A DNA stretch of 64,000 nt, taken from positions 403,796,814 through 403,860,813 of the forward strand of contig CM054057.1 of NCBI GenBank assembly GCA_028641055.1, in the 5' to 3' direction. Positions 45,238-57,600 of this stretch are shown here, piece after piece; within the stretch, counting starts at the first letter, position 1, and each line of letters opens with the position of its first letter. Below the pieces are notes generated by a model. That model saw only the letters and a list, made by a program, of their open reading frames with translations. It was not told where the DNA came from and did not search any database. A program made the translations under genes and the position numbers. Origin of the DNA: Alopecurus myosuroides (lineage: Eukaryota > Streptophyta > Magnoliopsida > Poales > Poaceae).

Positions 45238-48200
45238 TGTGACGCCCCGAGATCGGGCACTATGCAGATTTCAGCATTCCCGCCAAATCCGCATAATAAC
45301 CGATTCCAGGTTGCCACTTGTGATAACATTACAACAGTTCACGAATAATCCACAACAACAACAGAAAAGATATATATACAAGAAGACTCAAACGAGCCAC
45401 GGATACAACTGATACAATACAAAGATTCAAATAACAGCGGAAGAAACAACATAGTGTCCGACTAGGGACAAGATACAAATTGGACTAAGAGTTCTGAAGA
45501 TAACCGAGGGCGTCCAATCCCTGCCCAGGCCAAGCCGGAGGGATTCCCAAGCTAACGTCGTCAGACTTCAAACCTGTTGACTGCAATGTTGAATATGCAG
45601 CCACGAAAGAGATTCGTGGGTCAGTACGGTTAAGTACTGGCAAGTGGATAAACCATACTCACAAGATACCGGCGTAGCCAGTCATCACAAGATACAAATA
45701 CTTTGGGATCAACGGAAAGGAAAGGATTATTGCAAATAAGCGGCAGCGGGTTGCACTAACCAACTACAGAAACACGCTACAACTTCCGGCTAAAAGAGGG
45801 GGATAAGATAGCGTATCGGAACCAACTACAGCTACTCACCAAACAATACCCATCCAATGTCACCCCCTACTAAGGAAGCAACCCAAGGATAACTCACACT
45901 GTTGTTTAGGGTGAAGTTCAGGTTATTGTGACAATATGCCTATTACTAGTCAAATTATTATCAATTAGGTGTAAGTTGTCTGAGTACTTGTTAGCCAGTA
46001 CTTTCACCAAGTAATCCATAACCGCGGAAAACACGGCTTCTCGAGAAGATTCATCCCTGCAGGGTGTGCTCCAGTACCCGTACACACTCAAGCCACCAAC
46101 TAAAACTCAGGTTGGCTTGACACGACCCAAACCATCCCTACAACCCATCCTAGGAGCCACGGAGCTATAAGGTCCCAGCCACGCAGCCGAATACTCAGCG
46201 CAGGTGTGCAAAACTCCCGCAGGACACAACACCCCGGCACTACAGGCCTCGCCCTATATGCATCATCATCAGTAACCATGGTGGGCCCTCCCATTATGCA
46301 AAGGAGTAAATGGAACACCCGAACTAAGTGTGGCTCTTCGGACAAGCTGCAGATCAGGTCTAAGTCGAGGGGGGTCCCATACTACCTCCCGGATGCGGTG
46401 AGCACGCTCATCATGGATCAGTAGACAAGACTCTTTTCCTAGTTTCGACACTAGCAGGCCTCAAAACCCTAACCCGGGCCTCCTGCCGGTGCCTTAACAT
46501 CAAATTATTATTACCCGAGACATTAACATGTTGTTGATCGAATTGAAACCCAACTATCAACTAAACAGGTGATAGAACAAAATGAAAACAAAACTAGAGC
46601 GCAAACAAACCTAAGCATGCAACTACGACACGAGGGCCAACAGGGTAAACAAGCAACAGTTAATAGGCAGTGGAAGGAAAGGCTATATCATGGCTGCAAG
46701 GTAAACATATAATAGGATCGAGACACAAGCATCGTATCAACAGGCTAGAATAAGAACAACGGAAAGAATCGGTAACAAGTGATGAAAGGCAGCCATTTGG
46801 CAGCAAGTGAGTATACTTGCCTGAGATCCCGCAAGGTAGCAGAACTTGTCGTTGCTCACATCATCTCAGCGTCCTATCTGTGAAGAAGCAATGAACTAAA
46901 AGAAACACCGGATGCAACAATTACTACTACGGCAAAAGATCCAGCATGATCCTATTTTATATGCATGGCATGCGAGATGCAACGCAAAATTACAACTTAG
47001 ACAATTTAATCGGACCCGGAGTCCGGACAAATAATTATTGGTTCAAGTTGTTTAGCTAACCATCAATATTAAATGTTGTTTAGCATGGAAAACAATAAAG
47101 TAGATGAGTTAGGCAATTTAAATGGAATGGGCAAGAGTTGAGATTAATTAGCCCACACATTCCATATGTTGTCATATAGATGAACATGCATAACAAAACC
47201 TAAAATGCACAAGATAAGATGCAAACAGAGATATGGATGGCATGAACATGTTAAGTGCACTTTTCTGGTATGAAAACATATTTTATTTGTTGGATTTGGA
47301 ATTAAAATGAATTAGTTATTAATTTGACAAGTTTAAATGCATTAAATAAGAAACAGTTGTTTTCATCAATTTAAATTATACAAAACAGCAAACAAAGTTG
47401 ATATTTGCAAAGTTCATGAAAAATGGGATGGAAAACATATTTAACATGTTGGAATTGGATTTGAATTGCCCAAGTTATGAATTTTGCAATTTAAAAGGAT
47501 TTAACTAAAGCATTGAATTATTGCATCACTTTTAATTAGGAAAAACAGTAAACAAATTGCATTGAAAAGGTTGAAAACATGTAGCAAATGTTTCACTGAA
47601 CATTTTGAGCTATCAAACATAATTTTTGTGGTATTATTGGATTTATTATGCAATTTTCCATAAATAGTTTTATTCTGCCCTTTTTAGTAAACAGAGGAAA
47701 ACATGTTCAAAATTAATTCAATTGTGCCCAAATAAAATACCAATGTGTAGAGTTTGTTAAGACAAATTTTTAGAGTCCAAGTTTGCTTAAATTGGATGAG
47801 TAGAACTAAAGTTATGAAATTCCAAAGTTTCCACTTTTTATTGCATTTTCAGTAATTAATTATTTAGTGCCAAAATTGTTACAGAAATATATTGCAAACT
47901 TGGCATTAATAGAAAGATCACAGAATTATGAAGCCACAGGATTTTGAATCATTCGAATTGGAGTTATATTCGATTTGATATTGATTTTAGAAGTAATAGC
48001 TCAGATCTAGGTTTCTGGAATTCGGGCAGAAAAAGGAAAAACAGAAAAAAAAAGGTGTGGTTTGGGGGGATCGAACCCAGGACCTGGGGGGCTTGCGCGC
48101 ACACACTGCCTAACCACTGTGGTACTCGCTCGGATTTGATAGGTAATGATTGCGTGGGTTTTTGAGGTGGTCTTGATCGCGAAACTTAACTGTTAACCTG

Positions 48201-49470
48201 TACCTCTAACGCCTGTACCTCGATCGGAGGGGAACGGAGATGGCCGGCGGCCTGCTGCACGATGGGGCGGTCCTCCGCGCGATGGCGGCTCACAGAGCAA
48301 GAGGGGAGGAGGAGGAAGCCCTAGGGCTGGGAGGGGGCCCTCACCTCGTGTAGGCGATGGAGGGGAAAGGAGGAGGTCGCTGCAGCCTATCATGGCAGCC
48401 GCGGCGGCAACTTCCCGGCGACGGCGCGGCCGAGGCAAGCGCCCACCGCCCGGGGTTCCTTTAGGAGAAACGGGGATGGAACCCTCCCGGTTCCATCCCC
48501 GTTGAGAGCGCGGGCCGGCGCCAAGCAGGGTGGCGGCGCCATGGTCGCCAAGGTGCGGCCATGGAAGGGGTTCAGTAATCTTCAGAAGAAAAGCAGTGGA
48601 TTTTAGAGGGGAAATTCGAGGGGAAGAGGAAGGATGGCGGCGGATGGGAGGAGGAGGAGGAGTGGGGAGCTCGGCTATGGTTAGGGTTGCCCTCTAGGGG
48701 GGGTAGATAAGGAGGGGGCAAGGGGGAAGGTGGTCCATGGAGGGGGGTGTGACAGCGACACCCCTTCTGTCCGTACGAAGAAGATGACTGTTCGAGAAGG
48801 TGGGCTGGGGAGCGAGGGGTTGTAGGTTGGGCCTCTTGGGCCTGCCTCCCCCTAGCTCCCTTTCTTTTATTCTTTTTCCTTCTCTTTTTTTTTGTAAGAG
48901 ATAAAGAGAGAGAGAGAGATAGAAAGGATAGGGATTTGGGTTGTTATTTCATGAATGAATTTTATTAAATTGCCAAACAGCAATTCAAAGCAATTGTGAT
49001 CATTGAGTCCAAAATATTTGAAATATTACTTTGAGTTTTGAATTGCCATTTGCATTTCCATTGTTCTTCATAAGGAGTTGATTTTTAACCAATTTTATTC
49101 AAGGACTCAATAATTTTGAAACCATTCGTTGAAGTTAATTGTTTGCAAAACTTTAATGTTTTTAACCACAATTTGATCATGACAAATATGATTGATTTGG
49201 AAGTGGAATTGAATTTGCCATTTGGGGTTACTAAAAAGGAGTTTTCTTTTAACAAACAATTTGAACAATTCAACTTCAAACTATTGAAAACAAGTTGAGT
49301 GGTTTAGTTGCAATTTTTAAATTGGAAATTATGGACAATGTTTGAAAGTTTAATTTGGTTTGAGTTTTTCAGTTGTTTTGAAAACAGAGTGCAATGATTA
49401 TGATGCATGTGATGCAATGCAAAAAAGAAAAACAACCAACTCTACTAAGGGGAACACCCCAGGTGTTACA
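45238..49470 (-). repeat. 3' LTR of element C
   Basis: The sense start is TGTAACACCTGG at 49470 and the end is GGCGTCACA at 45238. It includes a B-like block (45741-45829), a palindrome (46037-46048), a tRNA-like module (48061-48130), a TATA-like CCTCCTTATCTACC (minus strand, 48711-48724), and a short GA microsatellite near 48905. The ORFs on both strands around 48193-48438 and 46100-46424 are not called: they are identical in both LTRs only because the LTRs are. Confidence 0.93.
48061..48130 (-). other. tRNA-like A-box/B-box module in C 3' LTR
   Basis: On the minus strand TACCACAGTGG (48124-48114) resembles an A box and GGTTCGATCC (48077-48068) is a perfect B box, 47 nt apart. A GGG-TTCGATC-CCC T-arm can be drawn. 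It lies about 590-650 bases downstream of the TATA-like site, as in B. The 5' LTR copy is at 52771-52840. Confidence 0.55.
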
Positions 49471-49945
49471 GACGACACCACTAACAAGGGATTGCGCCCT
49501 CGCAATCCACCTGCTAACCCGGGAGGGGAAAGAAGTTCGACTATCGATTCTTCATGCTTCCAGCTGATCTCCTCGACACCACTAACAAGGGATTCTTGCT
49601 CGGAGTGACGACGATGTTCTTCCACCAGGAATCTTCCGATGATCGAACATATTAGGTTAAAGGCTCAGAAAACGTCCATCCACGTAGGATCCTAACACTT
49701 TGAAAGATTGAGTACGAGAGTAGACTCCAAAACAAATGAGATAGAAGGAGAAGTAGAATGGAGATAAGGAGAAAACAAGAATCCTATTGAGATGTTTCCA
49801 AAATAGTTTAGCAGAAATAGTTTTTGACACTCTAGAAACAACGACAGTTAGCGAGGTTAACCTACAGGCTTTGCGGACCCGTTGCTTCGATAACCATTCG
49901 TATCGAAACAATATCGGGAATCGGAACCAAGGCTCTGATACCATT
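49471..49945 (-). mobile_element. Internal domain of element C (475 bp, non-coding)
   Basis: The domain lies between the LTRs and carries the primer site at its right end. A 22-base direct repeat beginning CGACACCACTAAC occurs at 49473 and 49574. No frame encodes gag or pol; overlapping short ORFs run into the LTRs and are not supported. The polypurine tract is not obvious: the minus strand next to the 3' LTR reads GTGGTGTCGTC. Confidence 0.8.
49931..49943 (-). promoter_or_regulatory. Primer binding site of element C (initiator tRNA-Met type)
   Basis: The minus strand reads TGGTATCAGAGCC two bases after the 5' LTR end. Confidence 0.9.
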
Positions 49946-52900
49946 TCTGACGCCCCGAGATCGGGCACTATGCAGATTTCAGCATTCCCGCCAAATCCGC
50001 ATAATAACCGATTCCAGGTTGCCACTTGTGATAACATTACAACAGTTCACGAATAATCCACAACAACAACAGAAAAGATATATATACAAGAAGACTCAAA
50101 CGAGCCAAGGATACAACTGATACAATACAAAGATTCAAATAACAGCGGAAGAAACAACATAGTGTCCGACTAGGGACAAGATACAAATTGGACTAAGAGT
50201 CCTGAAGATAACCGAGGGCGTCCAATCCCTGCCCAGGCCAAGCCGGAGGGATTCCCAAGCTAACGTCGTCAGACTTCAAACCTGTTGACTGCAATGTTGA
50301 ATATGCAGCCACGAAAGAGATTCGTGGGTCAGTACGGTTAAGTACTGGCAAGTGGATAAACCATACTCACAAGATACCGGCGTAGCCAGTCATCACAAGA
50401 TACAAATACTTTGGGATCAACGGAAAGGAAAGGATTATTGCAAATAAGCGGCAGCGGGTTGCACTAACCAACTACAGAAACACGCTACAACTTCCGGCTA
50501 AAAGAGGGGGATAAGATAGCGTATCGGAACCAACTACAGCTACTCACCAAACAATACCCATCCAATGTCACCCCCTACTAAGGAAGCAACCCAAGGATAA
50601 CTCACACTGTTGTTTAGGGTGAAGTTCAGGTTATTGTGACAATATGCCTATTACTAGTCAAATTATTATCAATTAGGTGTAAGTTGTCTGAGTACTTGTT
50701 AGCCAGTACTTTCACCAAGTAAGCCATAACCGCGGAAAACACGGCTTCTCGAGAAGATTCATCCCTGCAGGGTGTGCTCCAGTACCCGTACACACTCAAG
50801 CCACCAACTAAAACTCAGGTTGGCTTGACACGACCCAAACCATCCCTACAACCCATCCTAGGAGCCACGGAGCTATAAGGTCCCAGCCACGCAGCCGAAT
50901 ACTCAGCGCAGGTGTGCAAAACTCCCGCAGGACACAACACCCCGGCACTACAGGCCTCGCCCTATATGCATCATCATCAGTAACCATGGTGGGCCCTCCC
51001 ATTATGCAAAGGAGCAAATGGAACACCCGAACTAAGTGTGGCTCTTCGGACAAGCTGCAGATCAGGTCTAAGTCGAGGGGGGTCCCATACTACCTCCCGG
51101 ATGCGGTGAGCACGCTCATCATGGATCAGTAGACAAGACTCTTTTCCTAGTTTCGACACTAGCAGGCCTCAAAACCCTAACCCGGGCCTCCTGCCGGTGC
51201 CTTAACATCAAATTATTATTACCCCAGACATTAACATGTTGTTGATCGAATTGAAACCCAACTATCAACTAAACAGGTGATAGAACAAAATGAAAACAAA
51301 ACTAGAGCGCAAACAAACCTAAGCATGCAACTACGACACGAGGGCCAACAGGGTAAACAAGCAACAGTTAATAGGCAGTGGAAGGAAAGGCTATATCATG
51401 GCTGCAAGGTAAACATATAATAGGATCGAGACACAAGCATCGTATCAACAGGCTAGAATAAGAACAACGGAAAGAATCGGTAACAAGTGATGAAAGGCAG
51501 CCATTTGGCAGCAAGTGAGTATACTTGCCTGAGATCCCGCAAGGTAGCAGAACTTGTCGTTGCTCACATCATCTCAGCGTCCTATCTGTGAAGAAGCAAC
51601 GAACTAAAAGAAACACCGGATGCAACAATTACTACTACGGCAAAAGATCCAGCATGATCCTATTTTATATGCATGGCATGCGAGATGTAACGCAAAATTA
51701 CAACTTAGACAATTTAATCGGACCCGGAGTCCGGACAAATAATTATTGGTTCAAGTTGTTTAGCTAACCATCAATATTAAATGTTGTTTAGCATGGAAAA
51801 CAATAAAGTAGATGAGTTAGGCAATTTAAATGGAATGGGCAAGAGTTGAGATTAATTAGCCCACACATTCCATATGTTGTCATATAGATGAACATGCATA
51901 ACAAAACCTAAAATGCACAAGATAAGATGCAAACAGAGATATGGATGGCATGAACATGTTAAGTGCACTTTTCTGGTATGAAAACATATTTTATTTGTTG
52001 GATTTGGAATTAAAATGAATTAGTTATTAATTTGACAAGTTTAAATGCATTAAATAAGAAACAGTTGTTTTCATCAATTTAAATTATACAAAACAGCAAA
52101 CAAAGTTTATATTTGCAAAGTTCATGAAAAATGGGATGGAAAACATATTTAACATGTTGGAATTGGATTTGAATTGCCCAAGTTATGAATTTTGCAATTT
52201 AAAAGGATTTAACTAAAGCATTGAATTATTGCATCACTTTTAATTAGGAAAAACAGTAAACAAATTGCATTGAAAAGGTTGAAAACATGTAGCAAATGTT
52301 TCACTGAACATTTTGAGCTATCAAACATAATTTTTGGGGTATTATTGGATTTATTATGCAATTTTCCATAAATAGTTTTATTCTGCCCTTTTTAGTAAAC
52401 AGAGGAAAACATGTTCAAAATTAATTCAATTGTGCCCAAATAAAATACCAATGTGTAGAGTTTGTTAAGAAAAAATTTTAGAGTCCAAGTTTGCTTAAAT
52501 TGGATGAGTAGAACTAAAGTTATGAAATTCCAAAGTTTCCAATTTTTATTGCATTTTCAGTAATTAATTATTTAGTGCCAAAATTGTTACAGAAATATAT
52601 TGCAAACTTGGCATTAATAGAAAGATCACAGAATTATGAAGCCACAGGATTTTGAATCATTCGAATTGGAGTTATATTCGATTTGATATTGATTTTAGAA
52701 GTAATAGCTCAGATCTAGGTTTCTGGAATTCGGGCAGAAAAAGGAAAAACAGAAAAAAAAAAAGGTGTGGTTTGGGGGGATCGAACCCAGGACCTGGGGG
52801 GCTTGCGCGCACACACTGCCTAACCACTGTGGTACTCGCTCGGATTTGATAGGTAATGATTGCGTGGGTTTTTGAGGTGGTCTTGATCGCGAAACTTAAC

Positions 52901-54183
52901 TGTTAACCTGTACCTCTAACGCCTGTACCTCGATCGGAGGGGAACGGAGATGGCCGGCGGCCTGCTGCACGATGGGGCGGTCCTCCGCGCGATGGCGGCT
53001 CACAGAGCAAGAGGGGAGGAGGAGGAAGCCCTAGGGCTGGGAGGGGGCCCTCACCTCGTGTAGGCGATGGAGGGGAAAGGAGGAGGTCGCTGCAGCCTAT
53101 CATGGCAGCCGCGGCGGCAACTTCCCGGCGACGGCGCGGCCGAGGCAAGCGCCCACCGCCCGGGGTTCCTTCAGGAGAAACGGGGATGGAACCCTCCCGG
53201 TTCCATTCCCGTTGAGAGCGCGGGCCGGCGTCAAGCAGGGTGGCGGCGCCATGGTCGCCAAGGTGCGGCCATGGAAGGGGTTCAGTAATCTTCAGAAGAA
53301 AAGCAGTGGATTTTAGAGGGGAAATTCGAGGGGAAGAGGAAGGATGGCGGAGGATGGGAGGAGGAGGAGGAGTGGGGAGCTCGGCTAGGGTTAGGGTTGC
53401 CCTCTAGGGGGGGTAGATAAGGAGGGGGCAAGGGGGCAGGTGGTCCATGGAGGGGGGTGTGACAGCGACACCCCTTCTGTCCGTACGAAGAAGATGACTG
53501 TTCGAGAAGGTGGGCTGGGGAGCGAGGGGTTGTAGGTTGGGCCTCTTGGGCCTGCCTCCCCCTAGCTCCCTTTCTTTTATTCTTTTTCCTTCTCTTTTTT
53601 TTTTGTAAGAGATAAAGAGAGAGAGAGAGAGATAGAAAGGATAGGGATTTGGGTTGTTATTTCATGAATGAATTTTATTAAATTGCCAAACAGCAATTCA
53701 AAGCAATTGTGATCATTGAGTCCAAAATATTTGAAATATTACTTTGAGTTTTGAATTGCCATTTGCATTTCCATTGTTCTTCATAAGGAGTTGATTTTTA
53801 ACCAATTTTATTCAAGGACTCAATAATTTTGAAACCATTCGTTGAAGTTAATTGTTTGCAAAACTTTAATGTTTTTAACCACAATTTGATCATGTCAAAT
53901 ATGATTGATTTGGAAGTGGAATTGAATTTGCCATTTGGGGTTACTAAAAAGGAGTTTTCTTTTAACAAACAATTTGAACAATTCAACTTCAAACTATTGA
54001 AAACAAGTTGAGTGGTTTAGTTGCAATTTTTAAATTGGAAATTATGGACAATGTTTGAAAGTTTAATTTGGTTTGAGTTTTTCAGTTGTTTTGAAAACAG
54101 GGTGCAATGATTATGATGCATGTGATGCAATGCAAAAAAGAAAAACAACCAACTCTACTAAGGGGAACACCCCAGGTGTTACA
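49946..54183 (-). repeat. 5' LTR of element C
   Basis: The sense start is TGTAACACCTGG at 54183; the end near 49946 reads GGCGTCAGA, one base different from the 3' LTR end. It carries the same modules as the 3' LTR: palindrome 50745-50756, tRNA-like module 52771-52840, TATA-like site 53411-53424 and a GA microsatellite near 53613. Confidence 0.93.
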
Positions 54184-54695
54184 GTCGGGTATGACAATAT
54201 TAGTTGTTTTAAAAAACCCTATTGTTTGGTGTGAAAATGCTTGATTAGATGTTGTTTGTAAGATGTATTTGTCTTGTTGTGTTGGGTAGGAATCTTCTTT
54301 AGACCTTTCTAAATCTCTACTCATCTATACTAAACCCAAGAAGATACCTAGCCAGAATACCAACAACCATGAGAAGATCAACAACAAGATGGAAGATTTC
54401 CAAGGACATCAAAAGACCAAGTCGAGAGTGACCCAAAGACTTTTGATTGCCCAAAGAGTGACACCTTGGTATCAAATGAAGTTCAAGACGCAGCAGTTAG
54501 TCTTCAGCCCTACTACGAAGTAAAATTCTACTCAAGACATCTCGAGACAAGCTACACCATCCAGTCATGTGATTGGTATACCCATAAAATTTTTTCTTTA
54601 AGGGTGGTAGCCACCCAGACCCAAGTAACCAAAACCTATCTTTATTTCTAGCCTTCCCAAATCTTGGGATGAGATTTCTTTCAAGGATAGTAGTC
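54184..54695 (+). mobile_element. Internal domain int3 of element A3 (right part)
   Basis: It starts with the second GTCGG target copy and continues int3, matching 39836-40336 of int2. It contains the internal tract motif TTAAGGGTGGTAG at 54598-54610. The LTR-adjacent tract is degenerate (TCAAGGATAGTAG at 54681-54693). No coding potential. Confidence 0.82.
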
Positions 54696-57600
54696 TGTAA
54701 CATCCCTGATTTTTGATGAAGCTCAAAAATCACAAAAATTCGAAAACTTTTGTTTTGTTCTAATAAATCTCAAACACAAAGGAAATATTATATTTTATTC
54801 CAATGTTATTGGAAATGATAATCCAAATGCATCTATTTTCTAAAACCCTAAACCCTCCAAATAAACAATTATGCAAAGAAAACTATTTTCCCTATTTGAA
54901 AACCTTAAAAATATAAAATGAGTTTCACAATACTTTCTTGGTATGAAAATGGAGTAAATAACTCAGGGAACCACTAATTTCAAATATCTATTGTCTCTGA
55001 AATTTATGTTGACCATAATATCATTTAGTTGATTTTATATAAGGTAAATAACATTGAGTAACCATTGGTCTCTTGTTCATATTTTGAAAATATAAAAGTT
55101 TGATTTTGTTTAAAACAGAACCTACATGTTTTCATTTGAGAGATAAAGATTTTACAAAACTAAGAAATTTTGTTTGAGGCAATTTGGACATTCCACTCAA
55201 AAGTCATGTTTAAAAGAAGAAAACAGAAAAAAGGAAAGAAAAAAAGAGAACAAAAAAAAGGAGCAGCAACAGCGTAGCCCACCTGGGCCGAGCCCACTTC
55301 CTCACATGTCGCGTGGGCGTCGAAGAGAGGCCCGCCAGCAGCCTGCGCGTGTAGCCCATCTCCTCACCCTCCTTTCTCTCAATGACCGATGGGCCCCGCG
55401 ATCACATCAGCGATGACGTTAGCATCTTCAACCTCTCGTGCACGATTTAGAGTCCGAATACGGGAGGATTTCTTCCTTCGATTTCTTCGCGTGGGGGTCA
55501 CGGATTGCTAACCCTAGCCCCTCTATGAAACCCCCTCGATCTCCTCTCCGGTTACCCTCTGATTTTTCCCTCGATTTTGCCGCCAGGCCGCGGGAATCGC
55601 TCGTCGGAGCAGCACCTCCCACCACCGTTGATCTACGATTTCGGCACAAAGAGAAGGTCCCAGATCCTAATACCCCTCCCATCCTTCTACCCATGCACGC
55701 GTGAGCCTCCCTAATCCTTTTAGTGATTTATTCCTCCACATGTTCATCGTTTTGAAGATTGGCCGATGGACGCCGGAGCCACCCCACCTCCGTCCGCTTC
55801 CTGTCGTTAATCCTGGAAGCGGGAGTTGTTTATGTTCGCCCCATCAAGCTCGCCGTGAAGCACCGCAGCGGGTCATAGCCTCCATTGATCAGGAGGACCA
55901 CATGAGCACCGTCCACGTTGAAACCCGACGCCGGAACGCCGCCGCGCCGCCATACTCCGGGCAACCCAACCCCGGTGAGATCTCCTTTGCTTCCTCGCCG
56001 TTGGATCTTCAACGGACGCGCGAGATTAGACACGAAGCGGTACGCGTCCGCGTCCGTCAGATCTAGATCTAACGATCCGGATCCAATCACTTAAACGCGC
56101 CTAGTCAGCGCTGAGTCAGCACCATGTCAGCACCCGCAGCCAACCAGGTCACGCCGCGTGGCCCAGCATTATCCACTTGATTTTCAAAATTAGATTTAAT
56201 TTGGCTGTTTTGCAGAAACACCCTTGGATCTTAGAACCATCTTAACTTTTCAACCGTAGCTCCAAATTAAGCAAACTTGGACTTTTTGAAATCAGCACAC
56301 CACGGAGAATATTTAAGCCTTGTCTAAATTTAAATTTTACAAACTTAAATTTGTTCAAATTTAAATATGCTTGTTTGGTGATTTTTGACATAGTTTAAAT
56401 TCTACAAATCTAAAAATTTCAAATAAAATATTTTTGAAGACCTTAGGATGTGTACTAACAGTCCCTTGCACCCCAAAATAATTTTTGGCTAAGTTAAAAT
56501 GGTTTTGTTTGTTATATGCTCATATGACTATTTCTGACTTAGTTTATTTTCTATAATTATTTTCAATATATTTTCTCTAGAAAAATTGTGCTAAGGAATA
56601 ACCTTAGACCAGAGAGACCAAAACCAAATCCCTTAGAATATTTCTAAGTTATTTTTCCTAGTTGACCCTCCTAGTTGAAAACCACTAAGTCTGGATTAGT
56701 GAAAAGACATGGAGATGATACTACAATTATTCGAAGATTTTCAACATGAAAAGAAGACAAATGAAGGACTTAGCCAAGAAAATAGACTTCAGAAGCATGT
56801 CCAAAGAAGTAGAAGCACTTAGAAGAAAATCAAGAAGACAAGAAGACCAGCCACATCTCTCTCTTTTTCTCTAAGTCTTTTCTCCCCTTCTTTTCTGTTC
56901 TCTTAGACTTTGTGCTATGGCTAAGTTAGATTTGACCAACCACTAGTTTGTATAAAAACCATCAAGTGTTAGAAGATTCAATGAAGTCCCCACACCAAGG
57001 AGGAAGCTACAAAGGATCCTGAAGATTTTCTAAGACCAAGGCTGTGAAGACTTAGGATTTGTTTTCCAATACTTAGAATTTGTTTTCAAGGTGATTAGTG
57101 TTTTGTCCAAGAATTAGAATTTATTTTCCAAGTAAGATGAGAGTTTTTTACCAAGACTTCATCAAGAAGACTTTCCTCAAGAAGAGCAACTGCAACTCAA
57201 GAAGAACACTCTCACAGGAGATGAACAAGATGAAGATTTTTACCAGTCCTTTTAGGGGAACTCTAACAATATCTACTACCTCTCTTATTCTATATGAATA
57301 AGTTCCTATAATTAATAAGAGGACTACACGCAAGGCCATTGAGGAAACATACAAAAATACTTAGACATCAGAAGCAACTCAAGGAAGCAAAAGAAGACTT
57401 GGAGAAAACAAGACATAAATTGATTTGATCTTTGTGTGATCTTTTGATCGAAAACAATCCCTTAGTCACAAAGGGAAAACCACTAACAAGAATTATTTAG
57501 TTCTCTTTGTGTGTACTGAAATAATAAGTTTTCCTTTTGCATATTAGAGTAAAGGTGATAATCCTTAGTGAAACTTTTGTTCAATAAGTTTGGAATCCTC

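Larger units (their letters stand above)
45238..54183 (-). mobile_element. Element C: non-autonomous gypsy with 4.2 kb LTRs and 475-bp core
   Basis: Two nearly identical LTRs (45238-49470 and 49946-54183) flank a 475-bp internal domain with no ORF of note. The primer site (49931-49943) reads on the minus strand, which fixes orientation: 5' LTR is the right one. Termini are inverted (TGTAACACC ... GGCGTCACA). By eye about 20 substitutions separate the LTRs over 4.23 kb (about 0.5%), so the insertion is the youngest in the window. Shared LTR blocks, primer site and layout tie it to B-type chromoviruses, the likely source of its enzymes. Confidence 0.92.

Noticed and set aside
48193..48438. Proline- and arginine-rich ORF in both C LTRs (also 52903-53148)
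   Set aside because: Identity between copies reflects the very young LTR pair; low-complexity GC-rich sequence, no domain.
48901..48920. GA microsatellite in C LTR as a functional element
   Set aside because: Short simple repeat that differs in length between the two LTRs; nothing suggests a role.
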